The position numbers and the translations under genes are program-made. The notes beneath the pieces were generated by a model. It was not told the origin of the DNA and did not search any database. It was given only the letters and a program-made list of their open reading frames with translations. A stretch of DNA of 64,000 nucleotides, taken from contig JABMCL010000211.1 in assembly GCA_018857735.1 (NCBI GenBank), forward strand, positions 222,001-286,000. The letters run 5' to 3'. The stretch comes from Alviniconcha marisindica (lineage: Eukaryota; Mollusca; Gastropoda; Provannidae). Positions 1 to 17,063 of the stretch are shown piece after piece (position 1 is the stretch's first letter; each line of letters begins with the position of its first letter).

Positions 1-1917
1 CAGCAGTTCTGCCTTTGAAATCCGCGCCTATCTGTCACATGGTCAGCATGTCAGTTCCCCCTGGCCAGTGTAACGGGACCTGAGGAATGTTTTGATAAGC
101 CACACAATGCTTTGATTAGCTGTGCCTGGCCACTGCCAGAGCGTGGGAAAGTGTCCAGTGCACAAAATTTGTCCATTTCTAGGGATGGGGTTAGGTTATT
201 CTGTACAGTTGGAAAGATGGTGGCGGATGAGTACAACGACAGTGATCAGTTCTCTGACGATGATGTTTATGACAATCTGGGCGAAAATGATTTTGATCTG
301 TTTGAACTGACAGAAGAGGAGAGAGCAGAACTTGCAAATGCATTTAAAGATGATAGTGAGAGTGGTGATGAATTGGATGATGAAAACCTGCCATTGTTTT
401 TTACTCAGCCACGTTTTGAGTGGACAGGTGGGGACACTGCTGTGACACGAGACATACCTCTGATGTCCAGTGCAGATGTATACATAGACATAGTAAATAT
501 AGTTGTACAGAGTTACGGTGCAAACATTGTGTATATATATATGATAAAGACGGCGCATGGATTACACTAAAATGAAACAATCATACTGTGAACTCATACT
601 TCCTACTCTTGTGCAAACTGTCACCTTTTCATCACCATTTCAAGGACACAGACAATGTGACAAACGGAATTTCTGGAGACAGGTTCTATGTGGATGTTAT
701 CTGGGACATCAGACTGTAAGTAGAGAGCATGTTCCATTTCTCTTGGCATGTTCTGTGGGCCTGCAAAACGTTGGTTTCGTCTGTTTGTCTTAAAAAAGGT
801 ATGTGTCATCTTTATTTGCACCTGTGTGTCACCCTCCTGGTGACAGTGACTCTGAAAGTGTGACCATTGCCTTCTGACTTCATTTACCTACACAGCGATA
901 TATAGGTTGCCATGGTTTTACTAAGAGCTTGCAGACACAGATGACTCGAACCCACATACCCTCTTTCATACATTTTTTCCTTATGAAAACCCAGGAATGA
1001 AAGGACTGTTATGTACATAGGAACATAGGAATAAGGGGAAGTAATGCCAAATACAAAACAGGGATGAAAGGGTTAAAAGCTAATAGTTATGCTTGAACCC
1101 TTATCGGTGTGTACATTACTCGCCAACAAGGGTTCAAGCATAACTATGTGCAAGATGCACACACGCACGCACGCACGCACACACGCACACACACAAGGTA
1201 TTCACCAGAAGAAGAAAAAAATGAGTATATAATCATCCTGCTCTGACCATCTGATCTATCTGACCTCTTGCCAGCCATGGCAGAACATTGTCATATTGAG
1301 CTTTCCTCAAACATTGTAAATGTAAATGTAACAAATGTCAAACTTTGCATCATGGGAGCTTGTACTGAGCTTGTTTCGTTCATAACATTTTTAATGACCT
1401 TGACTTTTATTTCCAGGTCACAGTGGCATCAAACAATCAAAAGCAATATTCCTTGGCTTACTCAGTCAAATTGTTAAATACATGCACTAGATCAGGCAAA
1501 TATTTATTTTGACTTTAGTCATTAGTCAAGTGAAGTTAATCATGTGCTTTCCTGGCTGAAAGATTAATGCTTTGTTAACATTTGTAAGTTTGGTGATCTG
1601 GAGCCATGTTCAAGGTCATAATACAGTGATGGTGTTGTTTTTTGTTTTTGTTTTGACTGTGAGTTATTTGGGCATCTTTTTTTTTCATGTTCTTTACGCA
1701 ATGCAGAGATACAATAAAATAGCTTCATTTTCTTTTCTTTTTCTTCTAAACTGTGTTTTGAAGGAGAATCAGAGCACATTTTTCATAAAAGTTGTCTTCA
1801 TTTTATCATAGTACTTCTTAGATGTAAGCTGTGTAGTTGGGTGCGAGCAGAAAAAAAAATGCTGTGTAAAAACAAATTACTGCCGTTGCGTTTTCTATTC
1901 AGTCAACTGTCTTGCAG
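1..1917 (+). other. Probable MKLN1 intron with an orphan acidic ORF
   Basis: No muskelin exon is recognisable here. The first muskelin exon in the window starts at 1918 with one base carried over from an upstream exon, so this stretch should be intron. It contains an open frame whose methionine at about 217 opens a strongly acidic stretch rich in Asp, Glu and Ser, ending at 570. I do not recognise that protein. An acidic N-terminus of this kind occurs in some DNA-transposon proteins, but no catalytic motif is present. The rest holds a 20-bp hairpin at 1083-1147 followed by a CACG/CACA microsatellite. Confidence 0.4.
1083..1147. repeat. Perfect 20-bp inverted repeat (hairpin)
   Basis: The left arm at 1083-1102 and the right arm at 1128-1147 are exact reverse complements, separated by a 25-nt loop. 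A CACG/CACA microsatellite follows directly at about 1160-1195. It could be a small foldback element or a transcribed hairpin within the MKLN1 intron. Confidence 0.75.
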
Positions 1918-6870
<4,953 letters not shown>

Positions 6871-7700
6871 CAGTGGCGGTGATGCCTGACTTGATTTGTC
6901 TGTGCTGTCATCCTGCCATTGCCAAGCTCCTGGGTGTGGGCTCCACTTTCAGACGTCATTGTTTGGTGGACAACCCTCCAGTTTGTGTCACAGTGTGAGA
7001 AGTGCAAGTGCAGCTGAAGACAGTGTGTTGAAATGAGTGGTAACTCTGGTCTGCTAAAACAGTTTATGAGCTACTAGGACATGCTATTTGTGTTGGTGAT
7101 GGAAACTTGTGCCATGAAGCAAGGATTTTGTCCAGGTGCTCAAAAAACTTAAAGATCTCTCAGGTTTGGGTCACTGAATTGTGGAAAACAGAACTGTAAA
7201 GGAGTGGTAGGAATTCAAGATACGGTAAAAGACTATATTAATTTGGCATAGCCTTCCAGGTCACGCATGCATGCACACATACACTGACTAAAAAGAGGTG
7301 ACTGCCAGTGTTTAGATAAAAAATCAAAATGCGAAACAAAATTTGAATGTTTTTCATTGAGACACAATACAACAGTGGATTCTTTTTCAGCGAAGCTGCC
7401 TTTTACCAGCAATAAATCAGTGGATAATTATTTTACCTGAAAATTAACATGAAATTAAAGACTGAAGATAGGTCAGTCCACATTTTACATTGTTTGTCCT
7501 GTAAAATAACCACCTCTCTTTTTGTTTGTCTGCTATAAAAATTAAAAAGCAGATTTTTTGAACATTTGCATGTTGTTGTGCATTTAAGAAATAATGAGTG
7601 CTTAGTGTGCCTAACCAGTACTGGCCCTAAGCAGTTGCATGTTCTTTAAAAATACATACTGACAACAAAGATTCAGATGCACATCCACACACGCCTTGTA
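6871..7700 (+). other. MKLN1 3' UTR region and second dispersed-repeat copy
   Basis: This is non-coding sequence after the muskelin stop. A canonical AATAAA polyadenylation signal lies at 7411-7416. A second copy of the dispersed repeat (CTTAGTGTGCCTAACC, then GACAACAAAGATTCA) begins near 7597. No gene is seen. Confidence 0.55.
7411..7416 (+). terminator. Candidate polyadenylation signal of MKLN1
   Basis: An AATAAA hexamer lies about 540 bases past the muskelin stop codon. It is a plausible 3' end, not experimentally supported. Confidence 0.45.
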
Positions 7701-7924
7701 ATAAAAAAAGAAGTTTTATTTTTTGTGTATTTTAATCTTTCAGGTCACTTTTTCTTTTAAGAACCCCCACCCCTGAAAATGTAAATGCATTAATTGTATT
7801 TTGAAAATTGGCCAGTAGAGTATTGACCAGAATGTGTGTGTGTTAAACAGTCAGCTGTTCAAAACCTGAATGAGCCTCTTGACACAGTTGAGTGAAAAAA
7901 TTGCTTTCAGTAAAACAATCCATG

Positions 7925-8400
7925 CTAGGTCAGCCGTCATGCTGTTCTGCTGTCAGTCAGAAACAGTCAGCACTGGGTCAGCTGTCCTGCTGTCAGTCAG
8001 AAATGGCACTGGGTCAGCTGTCCTGTTGTCAGTCAGAAACAGCACTGAGTCAGCTGTCCTGCTGTCAGTCAGAAACAGCACTGGGTCAGCCATCCTGCTG
8101 TCAGTCAAAAACAGTCAGCATTGGGTCAGCCATCCTGCTGTCAGTCAAAAACAGTCAGCACTGGGTCAGCCATCCTGCTGTCAGTCAAAAACAGTCAGCA
8201 CTGGGTCAGCCATCCTGCTGTCAGTCAAAAACAGTCAGCACTGGGTCAGCCATCCTGCTGTCAGTCAAAAACAGTCAGCACTGGGTCAGCCATCCTGCTG
8301 TCAGTTAAAAACAGTCAGCACTGGGTCAGCCATCCTGCTGTCAGTCAAAAACAGTCAGCACTGGGTCAGCCATCCTGTTGTGCTGCTTCAGTCAGTCTGT
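7925..8400. repeat. 40-bp minisatellite
   Basis: A tandem array with a 40-bp period; the core is TCAGCCATCCTGCTGTCAGT. It is most regular at about 8085-8370 and degenerate on both flanks up to about 8580. Because 40 is not a multiple of three and the unit lacks stops, all three plus-strand frames stay open. The long open frames (up to 188 codons) therefore follow from the repeat and are not evidence of a protein. Confidence 0.9.
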
Positions 8401-8599
8401 GCAGGGTCAGCAGCTGAGCTGTTTTGCTGTCAGTGATAAACAGTGTGGAAGGTCAGCAGCCACAAGTCAGCTGTCTGGCTGTTCTGCTTTCGGTGAAGCA
8501 GTACCTGCTAGTGCTAGGTCAGCAACCCTGTTATTCTTCCCTTAGTTTAAAACAGTCTGCACCAGGCCAGCCATACAGCTGTCATTTAGAAAAAAGAGC

Positions 8600-10330
8600 A
8601 AATTAGTGTTCATTTGACATGCATCTGACAGGGAAAATATGACTTTCATTATTTTGTTACACTCTCTTGTGACCTTCAGACTGGCACAAAAAAGTGTAAA
8701 GCTTGATAGGGGCTCTTATCATACAAAGACCTTGCTAAAACAGTCAAGAAATGGCAGCCTTCAAATTCTGTCAAGGCAACAATCCTATCAGTTATCTCTA
8801 TTAAATGCACACACAGGTTAATTAAAGCATTATTTTCATTCTTGTCAATATGTCCTGAATTTTGATGCAAGTCAGAAATGTATTGCTGGCATTTCTTGAA
8901 CACTGTCTGCCAATTATCTTTCAAATATTACATGGGATAATCTGCACCACGTTGTACATATGTACTGTACATACATACTCAGTAAATATTTTTAGTTTAA
9001 TCTTCAGTTACTGCTAGGCTTACAGAATGGCAGTCTGCAAACTGTTCAGCTGTAATGGAAGTCCAGGATGTGAAGAGGAGCAGGGCATTTGCCCTTCATG
9101 CGGCAAAGCTGAGAATTGGGACCAGCACCCAAACTGTGTATTGTTAGACCTTTCGGTAGAAACCTCAAGAAAGGAATCAGCTTGAAGGCATCAGTATCTG
9201 AACACGGTGCTCACTGCTGAGACTGTAACAGCCTGAGTGTCACAGTGCAGTGTCTGCAATCAAATGGAGACACTGGTGCACTGTTCCGTATAACTGTACA
9301 CACATCTTCTGAACAACATGGAAACACTTCTGTTGTGATATGCTGCAAGCAGGTGATGCATTTCCAGTGTTTTGTGTGACAGTCATGTGGCAAAGAGTGT
9401 GAACTAGTGACAGAGTCCACTGTCTCTAAGTCTTTGTTGCCATCACATGTTAAACTACTCGTGACATCGCTTTTCATGACAACACAGTTTATGCTCCACG
9501 ACACTTGCCCAGGCCGAGCATCTGCATTTCATGTGTACCGAAGTGGTCAACATTGCCTTTCATAGTGAAACATTATTTGAAGAAATCATTGGAAAAACAA
9601 AACAACACATTCAGATAACGTGATAAAACTTAATAAATGTTTATCAGATCCACTGAAATCAACCAACAAGTCCTGTAAGTGTTCACTTGAAGCTAGTTTT
9701 TTAGTCTGTTTTTTATAAATTATTCCATATCACACAGGCATGTAACACCTGACTTTAAGGCAGCGAGACACCAGCAGATGATGCAACATGATCTATCCAC
9801 TGATCTGTTAATACTGGATCAGTAAGACAGAGTAGATCCCTTGAAGGGCGTTGACTGCTTCTGTTCTGTAATTTGTTCTTTGAACCAAGTCTGTTCATTT
9901 GCAGCTTGAACTGTGATGTTCACACAGGAGTATGGAGCAGCTGACAGTGGTGTCCACACATGGTATGGGTTGCTTGCAATTGAGTTGACCCCCCATAAGA
10001 CTGCCTTCTTGAGTCAGCTGAACCAGTGTTCATTTTTGGTCCACAAAACTCATCAGACATGTGTAAAAGAGTACACCTGTTGAATTAACAATTCCCACCT
10101 TTGTGTTTGAAGCGTGTTCAGGTTTTGTATGGGTTGCTCATGGAAAAGACATGAAGATCTACAACTTGGGGGAGAGAGAGAGACTGTATAGCATGTTTAG
10201 TCATACACAACTAAGAAAAGTCACATTCAGGCTGGCTATGTCTGCCATGAATCAGTGCAGATAACAAAAGTACATGGTTGCATCTCAGATCAGGTTGTTA
10301 TGTTGTTGCCTCCTTAACCAACATGACAGG
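8600..10330. other. Intergenic, no supported gene
   Basis: No splice-supported coding exon, RNA gene or clear repeat was recognised in this stretch between MKLN1 and LSM3. Short open frames occur on both strands without family resemblance. Confidence 0.4.
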
Positions 10331-10499
10331 AGCTAGTGTTTAGAGAGTTTGATGCCTCAGAGATCTGGGTTTTGTGTTACTCATGTGACATCAGCATTTT
10401 GAATACATACGTTTGCACCTGCCAGGCGCATTTGATTCAGATGGGAAAGGTTCCTGCAAGCAACCTTTCTTGGTTTTTATACATACATACAGCTGGACA

Positions 10500-11240
10500 C
10501 ATACTTGTAGAACATGAAGCCAGTAAACATTCTGGTCTTCTCCAGAGACCTTGGAGTTTGGCTGAAGGTGAGCAGAAGGCTCTGCAAAGCAAGGAGGGAT
10601 AGAGTATTTCATGCTACAGCTGAACATGAAGCCAGTGTGAGCTGGTTTGGCCTAGTGGTAAGGCATTAGGCTGGTAAGCGGAAGGACCTCGGTTTGATAC
10701 CTCTTCAGCTCTCCTTTCTCTTCAAAAAGGTTGTGGTTTGTGGACACTGTCTTGTGACTTTGTCCATCACTTCCTACTGAAACATTGAAATGGCTCTCAT
10801 CGCTGTCCATCTTAATGCAGAAGTCATTCTGGCAGTGACAGTGTAGCGATAGGTATATAATCTCCCTCTCCCCCCACCTCCATACCCCCTTCTCCCCGTC
10901 CCTAATATTATAAGCCATACGGTTTCTGTGGACGTTAAGCACCATGTTTACTTACTTACTATGAAGCCAGCAAAGACTGGTGTTCCCCAAGGGCTTGGAG
11001 TCTGGCTGATAATGAAGGGCTGCACGAAGCAAGAAAAGATAGAGTATCTGATGCTGCAGCAGCACATGGAGCCAGTAAAAACTTCCCCAAAGGCCCTGAG
11101 GTCTGGTGTGTGGTGAGAAGTCACGGCAAGAAAGGATGGAGCATTTGATGCTGCAGCAGCGCATGAAGCCAGAAAAAAAAACTTCTCCTCAAAGGCTTTA
11201 GAGTCTGGATGATAGTGAAGGGGCTGTGCAAAGCCAGATG
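10500..11240 (+). repeat. ~110-bp tandem repeat split by a SINE
   Basis: Degenerate units share ACATGAAGCCAGTAAA, then a TTGGAGTCTGGCTGA-like stretch, then GCAAAGCAAG. They occur near 10513, 10970, 11065 and 11160. A tRNA-derived SINE (10643-10962) sits between the first and later units, implying insertion into a pre-existing array. Confidence 0.7.
10643..10962 (+). mobile_element. tRNA-derived SINE
   Basis: The head carries an A-box TGGCCTAGTGG at 10648-10658 and a B-box-like GGTTTGATACC at 10691-10701, spaced as in a tRNA-type pol III promoter. A unique body follows and the element ends in a short TTACTTACTTACT tail. A stretch of its 3' body (CTGTGGACGTTAAGC) recurs near 16270 inside LSM3 intron 2, indicating a multicopy family. 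Confidence 0.8.
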
Positions 11241-11639
11241 AAAAGATGGGTTGTGCCTGTCACAGGTACCTTTTTGATGGGTAGCTCACCCCTCCACCCA
11301 CTCCTACTTTAAAACAAAAAACTTTTGTAGTATTTTGTTGCTAAACATTACTTTTTGTCTGCAAATATGCCATGCAACTGGAAGGCTGGACTGTGATTGT
11401 TGCAAATGCATAGCCATATTGGATGTGCTTCTGTCAAATTCTGTCTTGGGCTAGGTCCGAGTGAGTGTAAGGGGTATATCTGGTATTATATATATATATA
11501 CAGTACATTACAGGCATTTGTATACAGACAAGGTCTACTGCAATACTGTTCAATTGTGTGCCCAACTAACCCTTTAATCCCTGATTGTTTGTGTGGTTGT
11601 GTATGTAAATCATGTTGGCTGTGAAGTAATTAAATGGAC

Positions 11640-12640
11640 TTGTGTACATGTATTTTTCGTTGTATAGGCTGTACTAAGAACACAAAGCCTTCAATGATGT
11701 GGATGTTGTGTTTGCTGAATCACCTATCAAGAAGAATAAAGACACACTACCAAACTTAACTTAGCAAAGTGTTTCCTTTTGCTTGAGTTGAAGCTGCCCT
11801 AGGTGACCACCTTAATGCGTAAGGGCTGTGTGGAAGTTGCACTAGGTGACCACCTTTATAATGCATAAGGGTTGTGTCAGTGCAGGCCATTGCATGCTGT
11901 GTGAAGGAACAGGGGTACAGTCACACTTCTTTCATTTAAAATACTACTTTTGTTTTTCCAAGGAACAAAATCAGTTGTCGGTGGAAAGAAAAAGAAACCC
12001 CGAGTACCAGTTGTTAGCTACTGAAGCATGTTTCCTCCCCATCTACCCTGATCCCAGTGTACTATGTAATGAGCCTAGACAAAGACCTATTTGGGAAAGT
12101 TCAAAGGTAAGGTAACTGATGAAAATCAACTACTTTTTTTGTTTTGAATAATTGTCTTCACAAAATTCTGTAAAATCAATTCTAGTGTTGTTGTTTTTTC
12201 TCCTGGTAAATCTTGCAGGTTGGAAGTTCTCACCTTAGTTTTCATTAATCTGCAAAGCAAAGATACAGTCATTTTGTCTTGATAGAGAGCTGGACACATG
12301 TTGATCTGATCAACATTCAAACATCTTTGGTACAAATAATAAATAAAAATCAAGTTTAATTTTTATAGAATGACAGAAATAAAGACTCGACAACTCTAGT
12401 ATTAATCACTAGGTTCCCTTCTTACGATACACTCACTTTATTATTTATACACATGGGTGTAATAATACAAGTGTAAATGTCGGTTTGCTTCTCCAACTCA
12501 CACATCTGCAACGACCAGTCTAATTCTCTTTGAAAATTGAAGGCATAACCAATGATATACCTCATTACAAGTGCATTTGCTGGCCCAATTCACCAAATGA
12601 GAATGTTCGGATGTTTGTATACATACAGCCGACTGGGTTT
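11640..12640. other. Intergenic, one weak exon-like stretch
   Basis: After a tatag acceptor-like site at about 11668, a short frame reads AFNDVDVVFAESPIKKNKD and ends in TAG near 11762. It resembles a small terminal exon, but no upstream partner or family was recognised. The remainder shows nothing supportable. Confidence 0.25.
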
Positions 12641-12699
12641 CAATCATGACTACAGCTGCCACATATACAGCTGCACCATCACTGAGCCAATCATTTCAT

Positions 12700-13300
12700 T
12701 CTTATCACAAAGCAAGGGCTCTTAATCAATCAATATCTTATTTTATGTCTGTTCACAGCAAGGGCTCTTCAATCACTCAATGTTTTATGTCTGTTCACAA
12801 GGGCTCTTCAATCTTCTTCTTTTTAATGTCTGTTCACAACTGGGGCTCTTCAATCAATCAGTCAATATCTTATTTTATGTCTGTTCACAGCAAGTACTCT
12901 TCAATCAGTCAATGTTTTATCTTAGGTCTGTTCACAGCAAGTACTCTTCATTCAATCAACATTTTATTTTATGTCTGTTCACAAGTACTCTCCAGTCGGT
13001 CTGTTTTATTTTATGTCTGTCAGTCAGTCCGTTTTATGTCTGTTCACAGCAAGTACTTGTCACTCAATCAACATTTTATGTCTGTTCCTCTCAGTCAATG
13101 TTTTATGTCTTCTGTTCACCGCAAGTACTCTTCCATCAATAATATTTTATGTCTGTTCACAGCAAGAGAATCACCCTGATATAATCACACTGGTTGACTG
13201 GGCATAAAACACCAAGTTACTTACTCACTCACAGCAAGTATTCCTCAATCAGTCAATGTTTTATTTTATGTCTGTTCACAGCAAGGGCTCTTCAAATAAA
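12700..13300. repeat. ~47-bp degenerate minisatellite
   Basis: About a dozen degenerate units contain TTTATGTCTGTTCACAGCAA followed by (G/T)-rich and CTCTTCAATCA motifs. Each unit carries a CACAG trinucleotide end resembling a splice acceptor, but no adjoining exon was recognised. Confidence 0.8.
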
Positions 13301-13319
13301 CTTAATTTTCATTCCAGGA

Positions 13320-14812
13320 GAGCAAATAATGACCACTTGTCTTCCAAGCTGTTTGCTGCCAATGTAACATGACAGATGGTCAGCTTTCCCCATTACTCTA
13401 GGAGAAAATAAACTCCATACTCATTTGGTTTGAATAAAAAAAGACAAACAAAAAAATCCACATATATGTTCATAAACTACAAAGTCATCAAATAAAAAAT
13501 ACAGGGAAGTGAGACAATGAAAGTGAAAGGTCAGAGTGCATACTGCACATGTGTTGTAGGACCACATTCATTATATACAACAAACCAATCTGTTCTACAC
13601 AACAGAACAAACTGCTGCTATTTTTAACTTTTTATTTTAGATTAAAGCAAATTTCCATCTGTTGTACAGAATTTTACAGAAAACACTTGTGAAACAAAAT
13701 GATGACAAAGGAGACTGGAATCTCGGTATTATGTTGATCAAAGTCTAACCCTATTGGCTGTTCCAGGGAAAATAAATACCTATCAGCCTTAATAACTGCA
13801 ATTTTGGTTTGCCATTGGGTAGACTGGGTGGAGTCATTTCTGAAGCACACTCCAGTATACTGAGTGAAAATAAGGAAACAACAGAACCGATTCAAAGACA
13901 ATACCAACCAACCAAGTTATATTTAATAACTAAATGAGTAAATCAAGTGAAAACATTCTTGCAAATAATATGTTATTAGAGTGCAACACATGGTCTGACT
14001 AAAATGTCTTGAAAAAGGTCATCTCAAAATGAATCCGAAGCCCTAGTTTACTAGCTGTTGGATAAACAGCTCTGCATAACAGAAGATGATTACAACAAAA
14101 TCTTGCATGCACTGAAATAAACAGAAGATACATATGCGATAACACTGTTACATTTAAAGTGTAGACTGCCAAATACTTCCAGTTAGAGAAGGTCAGTTCT
14201 GGTACCATTCTGCACTGTCTGAACACTTCTTTTCCTGGGGTGACAAGTTTGAAGCTGAACAAGACTGAAAAGTAGGCCCAAGATTGTAATGGCACACAGT
14301 AGTCTGAAATCCCCTAAAATCCCTTTCCAACACATAACAGTGGGATTTGCAGGCTTTCACACTACTCATATGGTCTGATTTCTGAAGTGAAGACCAAGCG
14401 TGGACAGGAATCCACAGCTGTTCCTGGATGCAATACATCATCACCCTGGGTGTGTTGCTGATGACCTGTTCTCCCTCCACAGGGAGACAACCCACCTAGC
14501 TTCCACTGCCCAGAAAACCACTAGGATACAAACAGGCTCAAAATGTGCCATGCAATCTTGTCAACCTTAAGGTTATCCTGATCATGATAAATGCAGGTGT
14601 ATACTGCATGCCTGTGACCCATCTGCCATGTTCATCTGGGCCTACCTTTAGCATCTACCCTAAGGCATGTCGGAATTAAGCCTGGTATGTATACACATGT
14701 ACATAGAGCACAGTATACATTTCCAACATGTACATTGCACAATAGTATTCACTACGATGATGGTGAGGGGGAAAAGCAAATGGCTGTGAACAGGATGATT
14801 ATGATGTCTTGA
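13320..14812 (-). other. LSM3 downstream region, no other gene seen
   Basis: This is non-coding sequence 3' of LSM3. A minus-strand AATAAA (TTTATT on the plus strand at 13631-13636) is a distant polyadenylation candidate. No second gene is supported. Confidence 0.35.
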
Positions 14813-17063
14813 TCACGAGGCTGTTCTCATAGGCGGAGACACAAGGATCACACCATCCCCTCTTACAAACAGCATAGCAATATTCCTTTTTGTGGACTGA
14901 AAAAACAAACACAACACACTTAATAAAAATTTAAAAAATCCCCATCAGGTGTATATTTTCACAAATTCACAAAACATACTTTCTCAAAATGGAATCCTCA
15001 GTATATATATCTAATAATGACCCTATATCTTCAAGTTCAAGGTCTGATTTCCAGAGATGAGTTTTAGAATCTGTTTAAACCACTGCATAATTAATAATTA
15101 TGCACAGATTTAGTTTTGTGAAAATCCTATGCTATGCAGTAACCCCCCCCCCAGTCTTCCCTTCAAATCCTTGTTCGGTCTATAATCAGATTTGCAGATT
15201 ACAATTATGTATAATTTAAAAAAACATTCATACAAGCACACAGCCTGTAGTACTGCTAGTAGAATGTAGCAGTTTTTCAGTGATCATCTTGCTGAATAAG
15301 CGTTGCATTCAGATTTGATTCATTGATTTACTTTGGACCCACATGAAGTCACCAAGCAGCTGACTCCATTTTTTTGTATAGCCTTCAAATAGATCAACGA
15401 CTCTGAATAGAACTTGTGAGAAACATACTTTGTAAATTTCCTCATATGTCTCTTCATCAATCTCCACAGTGGTCACCGTCTCTTCCACATCACCTAGCAC
15501 CATGTTCAGATGTTGGTCATAGGCCTGGAACAGTGCACACAACTGGATAAATCACCATGTTCAGGTGTTGACCATAGACCTGGAACAATGCACACAACTG
15601 GATAAATCATCATGTTCAGGTGTTGACCATAGACCTGGAACAATGCACACAACTGAATAAATCACCATGTTCTGGTGTTCACAGGCCTGGAACAAAAAAC
15701 AAAACTGGATAAATCACCAGGTCCAGGTGTTGATCATTCATCATTTGATCACAGGCCTGAAATAATATGCACAATTGGAAAAATCACCATGTTCATGTGT
15801 TGATCAGAGGCCTCAGACAATACATACAACTGGATAAATCACCATGTTCCAGTATTGATCATAGATCTGAAACAATACACACAACTGTCAACTGTACCAA
15901 TCACCACATTCAGGTGTTGATTATATTCATTGGCTTGAACTGAAGCAATACACACAATAGTCTCAATCACCATGTTCAGGTGTTAATCATATTTACTGAC
16001 CTGAAACAATACACGCAAATGTATCAATCACCATGTTCAGGTGTTGATTGTATTCTTAGGCCTGAAACAACACGTACAATTGGATAAATTGCCATGTTGT
16101 GGTATTGATCATGAGCCTGAAAATGAAACAATACACAGTTGGATAACATCTCTAAAGCAAAACAGTTTCAAATATTGAAATAGTAGTCTGAATGATGCAT
16201 TTATAATACTAAAACAAGAACCCCAGTAAATAACTGTCCCCAATCCTGTCCCTAATTAACCATATGAGCTTTCTGTGGACGTTAAGCCCCAACAGCCACC
16301 CTGTTTGAGTGTTTTTTAAATTGGTGCCCACATGATACAGTGTACAATTATGAACCTGCCCATAAAAAAACTGAAGGTGAGACAACATACAATAATTTAT
16401 CAACTTACATGCAGTCGGCCCCTGAGTTCTCTGTCGTTCCTCATCTTGACGTAGATCCTCTCATCAAGACTGAGTCTGATCAGATCTAAAGGCTCCTCGA
16501 CAGTCTGTGCCGGTACAGCCTGTAAATGAAATAAGGACAATAATGTAGTCCAAAATAGCACAAAGCTGCCAACCTCTAAAGGTGCCCGCTTTGCGTTATC
16601 CTTAAAAAGATCCTTTAAGCAACACGCTAGTTTAAACAGTGCAGAGATTGTGCAGCGGCAAGGAGAGGGGGAGTGCAGACTACTGTTGACACGGTGACAG
16701 TGTTGTGGAGGCACGATTCCTCAAGGGTCCCCGCCCCGCCCAACTTGCTGGTCATTCCATCAATTACTACTGCACTGTCCTTGAAAAGAACTGATCTGTA
16801 ACGGCTCCTAAAACTAATATTCTGAGTCTGACAGTTCTTGCAACAATTCAACGCGTGACAATTCACTGGCACAGTAACTTAGTAAGAGACTAAGACCGCC
16901 TTTCATAATTTTGAAGATTCTGTTTAGAGTAAGTTTAAGACTACAGTTCAAAAGAAGAAGCGAAAAGAAAACTTCTCTCACGGCCCTAAACGTAATATAT
17001 GGCACAAAACCATATAAGAAGAAGAAGAAGAAACCGAACCTGATCAGCATCACCGTCGGCCAT
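14813..17063 (-). CDS. LSM3: U6 snRNA-associated Sm-like protein LSm3
   Basis: LSm3 is a subunit of the heptameric LSm2-8 ring (U6 snRNA, splicing) and the LSm1-7 ring (mRNA decay). There are four exons on the minus strand: 17063-17040 (start MADGDADQ), 16519-16409, 15524-15429 and 14896-14813 (stop TGA). The lengths 24+111+96+84 sum to 315 nt, giving 104 aa against 102 in human. The Sm1 motif covers [20 protein letters not shown] through [12 protein letters not shown]; the Sm2 motif contains [18 protein letters not shown] with the RGDG signature. All junctions are GT-AG. The human proline before MLFVRG is alanine here. Intron 2 is filled by a minisatellite derived from the exon 3 acceptor. 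The gene is divergent from TMEM209. Confidence 0.97.
15490..16140 (-). repeat. Minisatellite derived from the LSM3 exon 3 acceptor
   Basis: About ten degenerate units of 55-62 bp run from inside exon 3 into intron 2. Read on the minus strand, a unit contains GTTCCAG followed by (G/T)YCTATG, CAACACCTGAACATG and GTGATT. This copies the real junction GTTCCAG|GCCTATGACCAACATCTG. The units nearest the exon are most similar and keep the AG; distal units are progressively degraded. Confidence 0.9.
16230..16320. mobile_element. SINE fragment in LSM3 intron 2
   Basis: The segment CCTAATTAACCATATGAGC, then TTCTGTGGACGTTAAGCCCC, matches the 3' body of the SINE at 10643-10962 (CTAATATTATAAGCCATACG, then GTTTCTGTGGACGTTAAGCA). 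It lacks the tRNA-like head. Confidence 0.6.

Noticed and set aside
7870..8436. 188-codon open frame as a repeat protein gene
   Set aside because: Openness follows from a stop-free 40-bp unit in every frame. No start context, splice or family support.
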